Shown: positions 34,601 to 47,998 of the stretch, piece by piece
Layout: every line of letters starts with the position of its first letter
Position numbering within the stretch: the stretch's first letter is position 1
Source of the DNA: Tetmemena sp. SeJ-2015
Taxonomy: Eukaryota; Ciliophora; Spirotrichea; Sporadotrichida; Oxytrichidae
Reading direction: 5' to 3'
DNA: 64,000 nt
Assembly (NCBI GenBank): GCA_027382625.1
Contig: JAJKFJ010022344.1
Location: forward strand, 1 to 64,000
Made by a program: the position numbers and the translations under genes
Notes under the pieces: model-generated
Told to the model about the DNA's origin: nothing
Seen by the model: only the letters and a program-made list of their open reading frames with translations
Databases searched by the model: none

Positions 34601-36628
34601 CCTAAGTTTTAATTGCAGCAGTTGTATCTATCTGTGGAGACTGGGGAGATGTGTAAACTAAGAATCAATGTACTATTTGGTGCAGAGCCCCTAAAGAAAC
34701 TAGAATAGCAGCTGATGGAGTTTTAAAAGCAGCCTTCAATAAATGGAGGAGGAGGAGTATAGTAAGCTCAACAGAAAGATCTCTAAATCAAGACTCAAAA
34801 CCTGAAACAACCCTCTACTGAAAATTAAGAGGATGATGAGCCATTTTAATTTTAGGTATATTTTGATGGATACTACAGTGGAGGAGTCAGCAATAGACAG
34901 GCATTTTTAAAAATGGCAAATCAGAGGCAGCGAGAACTTAAATCTAACATTCAAAAGATGATAAATGACGAGGATTAGGCTGCCAAGTTCTTCAGCTACT
35001 TGCATCGACTCAAGAGAGACAAAGAGGAAGAGAAGTTGGAGGAACTCAAAGCAAAGATGAATCTCAAGGAAAAGAAGAACTTTCTTAAACATAAGATTAA
35101 TATAAACTTAAACATACTTTATTAATTTTAAGTTTATCTCAAACATAGACGAACAAGACAAGTGGAGTGAACTTATCCAGATGAAGCTGCAAAGTCAGAG
35201 TAAAGAGCTTCATGAGAAGATCCAACTTACAAATTTACTAAATTCTCTTTATTTCAGAAAGTCTTTGATTGAACTGCATCACAGACAGAGCTCCATAAAC
35301 TACATCAACAGGTGGGATCTAGCAAGATTATTTTTAAGAGAGGAAGATGCAGTCCGTAGAGACTTTGAAGAGAAATTGAAGAAAAAGATGCTGCTCATTA
35401 AGATTTGGAGAGTATTCCTGACTCTTAGATCAGCACTTGGCAATCTGAATTCTAGCTACAAGCATAAGATTGAGATAAGAGATGATAAAATTAAAGTTCA
35501 GAAAAGTGCACAGACTAAGGAAGTTAATGTAGTAATAATTTTTATTACAGACTTTGATTAGAGTGATGAAGAGTCATCTAGTGAGGATGGGTAAAAACAA
35601 AGTCTTCCGAGAGAAGAACATTATCAGACAAGCACTCACATTTAAGGTAATGAGTCTTGGCGAGAATCATAATCACAGAGCTGGCCTATTCATTTAGGAC
35701 TTCCTTCATTCTTTAAATAGCGTTGTACAAATAAATTTATCACTATCATTTAATAAAGAGGAGTTTTCTGAAGTTCAGAACTTGCTGTAAGCATAGATAT
35801 ATAATATAAGTTAAATCTATTAGTGAATAAGATACAGTAAAAATTCAAGAGAGAGTACAAGATAAAGCAGGAGCAGATAGCATTACTTGAGAAGTATTTT
35901 GAAAGAGAGCGACAGAGAATGGTGATGTCCTTCCTCAAACTAAAAGAACCGCAACATACGAAGGGCTCTGGCAGTAAAGAAAAAAAGCAAGATCATGAGC
36001 CTCTCAATTTCAATACTGGACAAGGACTAGGACTTCATGATCTTGTTCCTTAGTTGAATACAATTGAGGATGGAGTGAAGAGGAAATTGCTTACTCTTTA
36101 CTTCTAAAGCTGCAGGAATAAGTACGTTGCAAACTACTACGCATTCAGAGAGTCCAGAAAGGATCTCGGATATTAAAAATATTACCTATCGAAATGATTT
36201 TAGTATATGACAAGATCAGAGGACTTGACACTCCAATTGAGAGGAGCTACAAGATATGGAGTTTTTAAGAAATAGAGTTTGATCTGAAGCTGCCTCAACA
36301 CTTTTATAAATATTTACTATCAAGGCTTAGCCAATAAATCCATGCAAAATTTGATTAAGAAACACAACTACCCTTCTACTATTTTGCGACTTTCAAAACC
36401 TCTTTCAGCTCATCAAAAGTAAAATCAGCTTTTGGTAACTCCAAACAGACATGGCCATCTCAACTCTTAGATACAACTCACTGAGATAGGAAAAATGGGA
36501 ACGCATGTTTAGTTTGATGAGGAAGATGGACAGCCTATGAAACCTAGGTTTAAATTCTTGCCTGATGTAGAGCTTCTTCATCAACTGATTCTCAAAGCTA
36601 CTATAATCAAGCACGAAAATCAATTATG
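31699..36628 (+). CDS. Large coiled-coil protein, family not recognised
   Basis: The ATG at 31699 gives MKEKPSIPISTANNLDIN. The first 1.5 kb is Gln/Ser-rich and interrupted by AT-rich breaks. From about 34150 a folded-looking region appears (FLQNIDFNDLMKRTRIDLKK, VAIIFAYVAAYYRIDI, KVIFYQGNRPTFVTKM, LYLSVETGEMCKLRINVLFG). It is followed by a long charged coil (RQRELKSNIQKMINDEDQAA, HRLKRDKEEEKLEELKAKM) and an IQ-like basic helix (KKKMLLIKIWRVFLTLRSAL). The C-terminus reads RFKFLPDVELLHQLILK, then TGA at 36626. The pattern recalls cilia and flagella associated proteins, but that is only an impression. The first 1.3 kb (to about 32900) may be a separate gene; an alternative start, MNKKINVLSPKM, lies at 32950. 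Unresolved IESs are expected. Confidence 0.45.
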
Positions 36629-36730
36629 AAACAGTAATTCTCCTTATTCTTAATTTATAAGATAATTTTGAATAAAATTGAACACTTATAGGTTTAAATA
36701 TATTTGATGATAAAATTGACTCTCTCTCTT

Positions 36731-39254
36731 TCACTGTATCTGTTTCTGCTGTTGAAGAAGAATAAGCTTATTCTTCCTAGATATTTGATGCTCTGAGTTT
36801 AATATTTATTTCCTTTCCAGGCCCTTATTATTTACTGTTCTTTTTACGTTCTCTTCGTGGAAAATTTTTTCATCCTCAAACAAATCAAAAGAGGCATTTA
36901 GATTTGAATTAAAATCCATGTCACTCTTGTAATTTTGAAGATTGAATTTTGCATCATGTACTTAGTTGATTGTTCTAGCATTTACCTAGCCATTAAGTTT
37001 TGAACCGTCATTTGAGGTTCTTACTCCACCTCCATTTTATAAACTCACTCTCAGGAGGTTAATCTGGTTGTTTCTGTTTTAATAAAACACATAATTAAAG
37101 AACTATCAAGAAGTTTGAATGGCTTGCTATGTTTTACTGGTTTTGAAAATGCGCTCTCAAGATCTGCTGCTACCTCATCAGGATAACATCGTTCTCAACT
37201 CCATTTAAAAAGATATATACAGTTACTATATTGGTGTAGCTACCTTAGACAGGTGAGTGCGATTACGTAAGTGCTTTAGTGGCCTTGGATGCTTTGAATT
37301 TCCCTTTCTTGCGGCCTTCACCCTTAGTCTGCTTTGCATGTTGAGGAGCTTGAATGTTTTAGTTACTGAATATCTGCAGCTAATTGAGCTAGCTAGGATC
37401 AAGATAGATATTTAAACTATATTGTTGGAGACTTGTCTGCCATTAGTGGTGATGATTATATTAGTATTTTGAGACTTGATCTGTCCCATTAGAGGAGAGT
37501 AAGCTGAGATTAGTTGCTTCTGTCTGTTGTTAACTTACTAGTTGATGCGCACTGGATCATAAATTCCAGCCTTCTGTTCAAAGAAAATGTTAACAGTGCG
37601 AGCTATCTCATCGCTAGATTAAGACAACTTGTATATATGCTTCTTTTTGGACAAAGAATCTCTTTTCTCAAGATCTAAAAATAATAACTCTTTTCATACT
37701 AATTCATATCTAGTATGGCTTAATTATCTCCATTATAGGAGCTTAGAGAAAGATACTACTACTGCTACATTTATTGTTGATCAGAGTAAAATTCATTGCC
37801 TGCAAGCTAACTGCTGGCCATAGAACGGGGGCTTTTTATGAAGAAGGGCGTCTTTGAAAACGACTCCACTCTTATCTTCCTTAAATTAGAAGGTACAAAT
37901 CCATTCATGCAATTCAAAATATTCATTGATCATTACAACTTAATTATTTATTGGAGCCCATGAATTGATCATTTGACATACTGCCCTTAGACTTTAAACC
38001 CTTGCTTCCTTGACTACTGTGGCCATGAGTAGCTTCCTCTCTTCCATTTGAAGTCATTAAATCCTCAACGAAGTCATTATACATATCCCCTGCCTTAGAA
38101 AACTCTCTTTTAAATTTAGAATCCTTCTGCATGAGCTCTGCTTGATGGCTAATTAAAAACAAAAGCAAGGAGTAATCTAATTTTCTGAGACTGAAGGAAC
38201 TTCTGATTGAGTTTAGTGTTGCTACTTTGTATAAACTCGGCTTCGTTATCTTCTAGATCCATATACTCTGTTGTTGAAGTTTTGACCTTTGCTAAATCTT
38301 TCTTTGGCTGCAACACAAAAGTCGAAGATAAATTAAAAATTATTCTTTTTCATTAGATAGCTTGGAGGGGATGGTTATGAAATCATCTTCTTCTAGTAAA
38401 TTAGCGGCAGGTTGGTCTTTGTAAAACTAGGGTGAGATCTAGCCAAAAGAAAACTGTTGTGGCCTATCAATCTTACTTTTGCTTCTTGGCTCCTAATAAG
38501 CCTATTTCTAATCTATCTAATCTTATTTGCTGCTCTGTCTATTCTAGTAAGGGCCAGCAGATATCAAATCCTGTTTCATTATTTTCATTTTGGATTCTCC
38601 CTACTTGCCTTAAATGTTTTGCAGCAGCTAACTTGCAGTATTAGAAATATCTTTTTCATCAACGCTTATCGAAACTAACTGATATTCATCTTCAATTTTG
38701 TCTAATGAAAACTTAGAGGCAGTCAACATATCTTAGTTAAGACTTAGGAGTTTCACATTTTGAAATTAAGGACTTAAAGAGATAGAAAGTATCATACAAA
38801 TTAAGTTTAGGACTCATAAAGTTGTCATCTGACTCTCTCAAAGTATGATCAATAATGGAATTATTCTAGCCAATGTTGTCTTGATATAAAATCTATATTA
38901 GGATGATATCGATTGACTTGCTTGAGAATACTGCCTGCTTGCTTGCTCTTTATTTTAGAAAGGAGGAGGTTTGTGGTTTTTTATTGGTGGCTTTCAGTTT
39001 GTTGAATTGGGTGAACAAGATCTTTGATAACATTCTAGTCCCCTTGCTTTATTTTAGACTTGATGTGGTTTAGTGCAAGTTGAAGAATCTGTCCTTTCTT
39101 TCCAGGCTTAAAAGTTAAAGATAAAGAATTTTAGAGGCTTGATTTGAGAATTAGAGCTTTGTGAAGTCAATGGGTGCTAGTTCTAAGCAAGTTAATCGCC
39201 TATCGTTATAGGTTCAGTAGCTAGAGAGAGCACCTAACTTTAGCTGCTGACCAT
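36731..39254 (-). CDS. Unrecognised protein with acidic motifs
   Basis: The ATG at 39254 opens MVSSQSQVLSLATEPITIGD. The next region has alternating good frames (KPGKKGQILQLALNHIKSK; YDTFYLFKSLISKCETPKS), so IESs or micro-indels are present. The middle is hydrophilic with SFGQISPQFYKDQPAANLLEEDDF, then MQKDSKFKREFSKAGDMYND. A segment KEDKSGVVFKDALLHKKPPF follows, then DEIARTVNIFFEQKAGIYDP. The end carries NASFDLFEDEKIFHEENVK before TGA at 36731. The LL-after-acidic and DLF-like motifs would suit a clathrin-adaptor partner, but no domain can be assigned. It converges on the gene ending at 36628. Confidence 0.4.
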
Positions 39255-39372
39255 ACCTGCGATTTACTATTTCTCTTTTTAAGATAAACTATCAACTGTA
39301 GTCTATCCTAAATGAGGTTAGCAAATCTTGTAAAGTAATGAGAAGGAGGAGTAAAATATAAATTAACTAATC

Positions 39373-42300
39373 ATGTCCCAACCGATTACTAACAGCAGCA
39401 GTAAAACTTAACAATCTTCAAAGCAGAACAAAATTCCATTAAAATCGAATAACTCCAACAAGTCTCTTACTCATAATAGTCAGGCATTAAAAGTCTAAAA
39501 TCAAAAGAGTCTGCTTGATAAATTACTTGAACAAGATAAAGTTCTTCACTCAACTACCAAAACAAAATCCACTCAGATTAGTCACCCAAATATCTAGTTA
39601 AATTAGCAGCAAAGAAAAAATTGGGAAGATGTAACTCTCTCTACCCGCTTTGAAAGAATGAAATGGTGGCAGCCCCTGACATAATAGCCATTTTCCCATA
39701 TCTTTGATACCAAAAATTTTGGAAACTATTTTTGCAAGGGAATATTATCAATATGTATTTGCCCATAATGAAACATATGTTAGAGTTGAAAGTGTTTTCC
39801 CTCGAAACTAAAACTTTTTAATTATTTTGAGGGACAAAGATGCGGGGTAGCCTTATTCAAGAAGGAGCCATCATACATTGGGAAGTGAGATAGTTCCAAT
39901 CGGTAGCGCGGTTCCATCCCCCAGAAAGAATTCTTCTAAAAATCTAAGTTCTTAGAAACCTAGTGAGAAATATGATCTACCACTTCAATAAACAAGCAGC
40001 TTCGATAAAATGGAGTAAGATATTATTATAATATTTTAAGAGGCAAAAAATATTCCTCGATTTGTGTATGATGCAGCCATTAATGAATTTAGACAAATCG
40101 ACAGTGCATTTGACATTAATTAAAACCCTCTTCGACTCTCTGTAAATAAATTTAATGCTTTATCATTTTAAATGAGAGTGCTAGGAAAAGTTCAAGCTTA
40201 GAGAGAAAGGGTTTAGACATGTCACCTAAGTCTATTTCCTTCTCTAAGTCTACTAAGAATCTTGGTTCTTTGAAAGATCAGTTCTTTAAACGAGACTCTC
40301 TCTTGATCTCTGAAGAAGACATGCTTATAATTATTCCTTTAATCATTTGCATTTAATTGCTTTAGGCGATAAACAATAACGGTGGTGGAGTGAATTTCGG
40401 ACTGACTATTGAGAGTGGGAGTATAGATGAAGAATCTGCTTTGCTGGGGAGCAGTTTGTACATAAACAGTCCAACAGGCAATACATTTTTTGACTAAGAA
40501 ATGGAAGTTATGATAATATATATTTTAAGATGATGAAAAACGGAGGTCTTTCAAACCCCAATAGAGCAAACTCGTAGAATTCAAATAGAAGAGAGTCCTA
40601 AAAGTTTATGAAGGAAATTAACCAGAACTAAATGCATGATTAAGAATAAGCAGAGGCTCACGAAATCATTATTATAGTTTAATTTATTGACAACTACTCT
40701 TCAAAAGATTATTTTGGATGCCAAGCTAACTATGAAAATTAACACAAATCTTAGTAGGATTAAAACATAAGTCTTTAAAATTAATAAGAGCAAGCATACT
40801 CAAATCAATCCACTTTACAAACTTTATCCAAACCACCACATTAAGATATTATTTTTAAAAAATTGAAATGATATTAGAATTACAAGTGCGTTGAGTAAAC
40901 TGAGAATGGGAACTGAGATTAGTGAAATTATGGAGGCAAATGAAGAGGATGAGGAGAATGAGAGTCAATTCATAGATTTAAGAAGGAGAAATAGGGCTAA
41001 TGGGTAGATGATAATGCACTTATTCTATCTTGCTTATTTAATGGTGGAAGAATCAGTTGAGTATGAAAATGAGGAAAACTCTAGTAGACAAGAAGAATAG
41101 GAACATTAAAAAATGATTGAGCAGCAAATGATAGGCGACAGAATTTTCTTGAGTGAGAAAAGCAGCAATAACTCTTCTTGCATAATAGCTACTGTTGACG
41201 TGGTCGCCAGCTTCTAATAGCTAAATCAAAATAAGGACAAAAAAATTGCATCTTTCACTATCACACCTGATTCTACAGAGCCATGAATAACTTCTTCATT
41301 TCTTATACCAGACTAGTTAAATCGAGAAAGCAATCATAATTAGCAATCGATCACTCAAGAAATAGTCCTCATTCCTGAGTAGAATTTAGAAGTTGGAACT
41401 TAGAATCTGCAACCAAATTTCTACCTTCAATATTTGTCAGAGGCTAACACAGAAATAATCAATCAAGAAAATTAGGAGGAAGATTCTTAAGTTAAAGCCA
41501 GGCCTAGTAGTCTTTTGCGAATTACAAACAGCCAGTCTTATTAGTAAACTGAAATGAGAACATATTAGACACACTCAAGCTCCGACTAAGTTGAAGTCTT
41601 TGTGATTAACTCAAACCTTTCTAATGAGAATAGTGGTTTAAACCATAAAATTGTCCTAATAAATATATTCCATTTGCATATTTAATTGGGCCGGTATCAG
41701 ATTACGACGACTCATACACTCTGTAGCAAGTAAAATATGGGTCTTTTGTAAACTCAAGAACTAAAATTCTAGACTATGAGGATTACAACAGTAACTAAGA
41801 TCACAAAAACACCAGATTGAACCAGCAGAATTCTTACAATAGCGATATATTCTCAAAGAGCCCTATTCAGTTCATAAGAACTTATTTAAACTTTACTTTA
41901 TATAACTAGTAATCAAGAGAGAGCGAGGAGTAAATTTATGGGGATCTACCTGGGCTGGAAACTGAGGAAAATTTTAAACAGCAAGTTGATAAGGAGGCAG
42001 ATTAATTTGTTCAAAGCCTATTTGAAGGAGCCTTACTACCACTAGAAAGTTTACTAATATAAGTAATAATCAACTCTTTTTAAGTTTGCATGCTTAGAAG
42101 GGAAATAAATAAACAGATAGATATCATATTCCATTCCAGAAACTGGCTCTCTTTCATAGTCAAGTCAGCTGAGGAAATTACACTATCCGCCACCTATAAA
42201 AGCCAAAGCCCACTCAAGAAACCAAGTATAAGTCCTTCCCGCAAGAGACAAGCATCTCTAACTAAAATTAGTGCTCCAATCTCTCAAAAACAGTAGTAGC

Positions 42301-45300
42301 AATAATCCAATAAGACAAGAAATAATAATAATAATCAGCAAATGTAAAAGAAATTTTCAATAAGTGCTTTGTAAATTGACTCTGAGAGAAAGAGCCATCG
42401 AAGAATAAGTTATATCTTTTGTTCTTTAGAAACTAGATGAGCTAAAATTTATCTTTACTTTATTTTCTCTGGGATAGGCAAACTTAAAGATGCCTTCTTA
42501 ATTTCAAATTCAACAAACTCATTCACAATAAAATCTAGTTCCTCTCTAAATGCTTAAGAAGAGTTCCTCTCCAGATGCCTATCTCAGAAATTAAGTGGTT
42601 AAGAGCAAAGATTAAGCGAATAAATAATCTTTCGATATCTCATCGCTAGAGAAAGCAAGTCAGGATTTAATTTTATGATTGTATTTTATTTCAAACAGCA
42701 CTATTAGCTACAAAAGAGCAACTCAAGAAACACCCTGAACAATGACAACCTACCACAATAAAACCAGATTTGCAAGTCAGTATCGGTTTTAGAGACAGGA
42801 CTCGCTCAACCACTAGTTGAGTAAGATAAGAGCAGCATCCTTAATTATCAAACTCAAACACACAATGATTATTACTTCTATATAATGAGTGTGAATAGAA
42901 ACATTTGGATGATCACGCACATACTTAAGCTTAAAGCACAACCCAGATATCAAAATCTTCTCTCAGTCTTAAGAATTACAATTAACTTAAGCCGGTTAGA
43001 GTAATTACTAGATCTCCCGATCCTATCTCTAGCTAAAACTGTTCCACTGCATAGAAAAATTCTGACTCAAAGATTGTAAGCTAACGAGCGGTTAAGCCGT
43101 AACAATAGATTGCAAGTAAAAGACAATAGAATGATTTATAGATAAGCAAATAGAAAGTAAATGACAGTCACAGCAGGTCATATTTGTCTACTAAGAGAGA
43201 AAGCCACACTTCTTAAGATCGCATGAAGTAATCTAAATCTTAGATTCTCTCTCATCATTCAATTGACAATTATAATTTTGCTTTTATTATGGAGGCTCTA
43301 ATAACTCGAAACCCCATCATCAAAAGAGGGTGAGTCTCTCTAAGAATGGATCTTTGATTTTGAAACTAACTCAAGAAATAGAGTTAATTTAGAAACGATC
43401 GTCTATTGCTAATTACACTAAGAGAGTGCCTTCTTCTCTTTCTCAATTCTAAGGATAGCCACCTTCAAAAGCCAATACTAACTTTGCTTTTTCATTATTA
43501 ACTTTGAGAGCGCAGATACTAATGATAAACTTAAGATTACTAAAAACGTTCAATTATAGAATGAGCAAGCCAATAAGATTCAAAAAAGCAAAAGCCATCT
43601 ACTAATCTAAAAAACTTCAAAAGAGGAGGAAACTAGAAATACGCATGTTAAAGATAAGATCAGTTTAGATATGAGTACTATCGTCAAAAAAGTAGAGACT
43701 TAAGCAGCTGGTATAGCTTAACAGCAAATAATTACTAGTGAATTCTAGAGTAATTAAAGTTAAAATATTGCCTCTGAATCCAATAACCACCCTCAGCTGG
43801 TTATAAAAGATTATTCCTTAAATTCAAACTAAATGACAGATTAAAGTTAATCAGCCTCTGAACTAAGCTTAGCTTAGAAAAATGAGACTTTAAATACTAA
43901 GTTTACAGCTTCATAATTAAATTTTAAGCTTCGAGGGGAAACCAATAGTCATCGTTCCTAAAGCAGTCAGTTCAGAAATTATAGAAGAGTGAGCATAACT
44001 CCTCTTCCTCAAACAATCAAAGTAAATCCATGTCTGGTTTGTCTTCTATAACAACTAATTTTAAGCAGAGAGCAGAAGATTAAATTCGCAGTAAGAAGGA
44101 AGAGTAGAGCAGACTCAAATCAATTGAGATGATTAATGCTTTTGTAAATCGACTTGACTACTGAACTAGCAAACAGAGTCAAGTCTCAAATTCATAAGTG
44201 CCAAATTCAAAAGCCGTCTAAAAGAAAGACTAAGTCAAAATTTAGGGAAACAGTGGGCAGAGAGACAATTCAACATCCAGCAAGTACTATTCTAGTAGGA
44301 GCTAGAATAGATCTTCATAAGATGATAAGCCCTATTTAATTTATTCGGCCAAACGAGGCAGTTACCAGCCCATTCATTGTAAAGTAGAAGAAGTCAAATT
44401 GGATGCTGATTAGAAAGAGAAGTTCTCTAAGTCACTGCACGACAAAGAATTCGAGGTAAGTTTAAAATAATAAAGAGTGATAATTTTAGAACCTCATAAA
44501 TAGTTTGCGAAGTGAATACAAAGGACTGTTCCAACCTTCTATTTCAGATAAAGACTCCTGAATCTTAAATTATTTGCTAAAGTATGGATGAGTTAGCTTA
44601 TCTCTACAAAATGAATGATCTTGATTTCGGATAAAGCAATCAATCTTAATTAAATTATAAGGATAAAGTAAAATGTTTTCACTAAGTCAAAGAGTACTCC
44701 AAGATTTAGAGTCTCACAAGCGAGAGAAGCCACAGCCCAAGCATGCACTTTTTAACATACTTTCTAAAAATCCTAGTGCAGGTAGCTTCCAGACCAAGAA
44801 CTTCGTGGCCACTCAAATTGGAAGGAGTTCTCAGCGATTGGAGCCGATTAAACCTTCTCACAGTATTAATCCTAGCTTCTTATTTACCAATAGCAAAATT
44901 TAAATGATAAATATGACTAAATAAGATTTGATTGGAGTCAAGACTGCATGGAGACAAGAGTTAACTTGAAATGGGATCGACTCTGCAGTAGTCGAGCTAA
45001 GACACAACTACAGCTTAGACTTATGAAGTTCTCCAATCTCATAAATCCAATACCTAAATGAGCAAAAGCAAATCGAATATGAATATATCAGGAGCTGATT
45101 CAACTGCCCAACTATTGAACTCAAAGAACAAAGCAACAATATTTATTATCAGGTTATAACTTATTTTTAAGCTGCATTTAACTCATTCATCAATGGCACT
45201 CAAAATCTTCCTAAAGTGCTTTAGAAAGTCAAAAATACTTCGTCTTTGAATGCACTCTAGATCTCTAAGTCTGCTGCCTCTTTAGGCTTAAACCCCAACA

Positions 45301-47881
45301 ATAATTAAATGCTGTCACCTATCACTCACTAAAGCAGGATGAGCAGTCTGTAATGAGTAACTAGAGTCCTAACAAAGAGAGTGACACCACTCTTGACTAG
45401 GTGGCCCAGAGAACTCATCTTTCTATTAGCAAGTAAGGCAGCAATTTAAATACGAGACACAAGTCACTGAGGGACAACAACTCCTCCTACATCAAACTGC
45501 AGGTTGGAGTTAAGAATTTGTAAGTATTATTTAATCAGGACACCGATGGGCGTCTATCCTTTAAGTAGGGATTCCACAAGAATGTATTCTTCCCTCTCAT
45601 AAATCAGAAGCACCAATTAGAGAACTAGATCAAATAACAGTTACCAGTCTAGGATGATAGCTTGATGCCTGCTCTTATTTAGCTGCAGAAAGTGCAAACT
45701 ACTCTAAGGCCTCCATCAATGAAAACGAGATGTCATTCACAAAATAATTAAACTCTCAAGATATCTCTTATTCTAAGATATTGATTGTTCTCGAACCACC
45801 CGGTGTACTAGGACTTCGAGCATAAAATGCACGATTATCTCTAGCAGGATAAAATTGATCAGGCTATTGAGCAACTTCAGCATGAGCTCAAGGATGACCC
45901 TTCACTTCAGATAGTGGAAGCTTTTTAAAACTCAACTCTCTTCCAAGACCTAGTGGCCAGTAGTGGTGGCGAAGTAGAAGACCAGGGAAGAGTGTATAAC
46001 CTGCGAGATGCAAGAGATCTGTATGACTACATCAACAGGGAGATCCAAACCAAAGAGAAGGTAAAGCAGTTTATAATATATTTGTGAAGGTGTACGACTA
46101 AGATGATGCACTGTAGTAATAGACTGGCTATAATAGAAGACAGATAAAGTACCTGTTCAGCAACTTGATAGAGCGGTAGTTCGAGCAGTAGATGAAGCCC
46201 GAGTATGAGAAGATGTTTCAAAACGACCTGTTTAAACAGACAGCTCAAGCAGGACTACGAGATCCAGCAGAGCCTCCTCAAGAAGCAGAAGAAGCTCGAC
46301 CTTCTCGATCCAGATATCTTAAAACTGCTCTATGTTATTTTTAGAGTAGGTGAGGCGATACTACTAGGAGAGCAAGTCCCACAAGTTCGTGCAAGCGCAG
46401 GAGGACGAGCTCAAGAACAGGATCATCGACTTCGCTCGCAGCCTCGAAGATGGACAAGAACAAGGACTACGAGCAGCTACGCCACAAGTTCAACCTCACC
46501 TTCAACTTTAAGCACGACACCAAAATTTAATAGGGGGAGCTCACGGCTAAGCAGAAAGCTAAGTAACAGGTCAAGAAGTTCATGCAACAGCAGCAGAAGA
46601 TAAATGACGAGCTCAATATCATTGACCAGTCGGACTTCCTCAAGACTGGAAGTGTCAAGAGCTAGAAAGAGCAAGAAAATAGGAGACAGGAATAGGGTCA
46701 GTAGAAGCAAGATATGGGCGAACTAGGTGGTGAGAAGGACGTGGAGAGGTACTACCTAAATAAGGACAACTACAAGGATGACTTGCCTTTCGACCTCTAC
46801 AACATGGTTTCCCTCGCCAAGCGCATCGATTTCAAGCACAAACGGGACCTTAAGTCTGAAATATAAAAATATTATATTATTAAGTTATCAGACATCACGA
46901 AGGAAATTATAAAGGGAAAGTTCGACGACCACATAGAGATGAAGGACATCCAAGACTTGGCCAGGAAGCACCTCCCTAAGGAAGTAATAGAGGAAGAAGG
47001 CCACTTTTACATCCACAGCGCAGCTGATAATAAACTCACACCTACTTAGAAACCAAGAAAGTTTAAACAGATAAAGTAAGGAGGAATGTTAGGAGCAAGA
47101 GTGCAATCTTTAGGAGACTTTAAAACAGCCTAGTCCAAATAGCTATAGCAAATGCAACAGAGTGGGTCAGATAACTTCAATCAGCAGCAGTGGGTTCTCT
47201 GCTCTTGAAGAGAAAACAGAGACGACAGGCTAATTGAAGACCAACTAGAAGTATAATAAGTGGTTCATCAATGCCAACCATCGCTTTATGAAAGAGATTG
47301 ACCTCAACAAACAGCCAGGAGTCAAAGTCTTTGACGCCACCAAGTACCAGAACCTACTTGAGCTAAAGAAGTCAGGCTTCATCCCTTACTTCAAGTTTGG
47401 CAAGTACTCCCAATACTATCTTATTTATTACGAAATAAAGCAAGACTAGGCACTGAAGGATGCTATGCAGAAATATAAGCTGCTCCAAAACTAACTCAAG
47501 AGGAACGAAGTAGCATTGGTGTATAAGGAATACCTCAGCTAGAAGAAGGGAGGAGACAAGTTCCTTCCAAACTACCTGGCAAAGCTGAAGCATCAGAGAG
47601 TAAGCAGCAAAGATAGGAAACAGAGGGAGAGAGAAGAAGCCCAGCAGAGCATGAACAGCACTGGCAAAGCATTCGCACAGAGGCATGGCTCTTGGGATCA
47701 AGGAGTGTAGAGTATCAATGAGGCCCCTGTCGAGGATGAGATGCTGGAGACGAGCTTGGGCTTTGAAATAAGTGATGGCTATGCAACTGCAGACAGATTA
47801 GGCTTTCAAATAAACAAGAAAACCAAAATGAGAAGGGCCAGTAGGATATCTGCAAGAACTGAAGGAGATATTGCTATTTGA
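39373..47881 (+). CDS. Very large Q/S/N-rich locus ending in coiled coil (one or more genes)
   Basis: The ATG at 39373 (MSQPITNSSSKTQQSSKQN) begins about 8.5 kb of plus-strand coding character. The first 6 kb is low-complexity (Gln, Ser, Asn, Lys), with small folded-looking islands such as DVTLSTRFERMKWWQPLTQ and GTEISEIMEANEEDEENES. From about 45900 codon use becomes richer in G/C and the protein forms coils (RYYLNKDNYKDDLPFDLYNM, KEIIKGKFDDHIEMKDIQDL, KYQNLLELKKSGFIPYFKFG), ending RISARTEGDIAI, TGA at 47879. Frame breaks every few hundred bases, often with AT-rich inserts (around 40020, 40320, 41660, 42440, 46320), mark IESs or introns I have not resolved. The change in base use near 45 kb suggests two genes could be present. 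Confidence 0.4.
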
Positions 47882-47998
47882 TTTTAACTTGTTTCTTGCT
47901 AGAGATTATTTCTTGATTAAAAAGGAGCTTCTTTTTAAAGGTAGACTGATTATAAATGTGAACTTTTGATAGAAGAAATCGAAATTATAAAAACAAAT

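Noticed and set aside
46205..46603. 132-codon frame rich in Arg/Ser
   Set aside because: It joins pieces of two phases of the coiled-coil gene; the neighbouring Gln/Lys/Glu frames fit the protein better.
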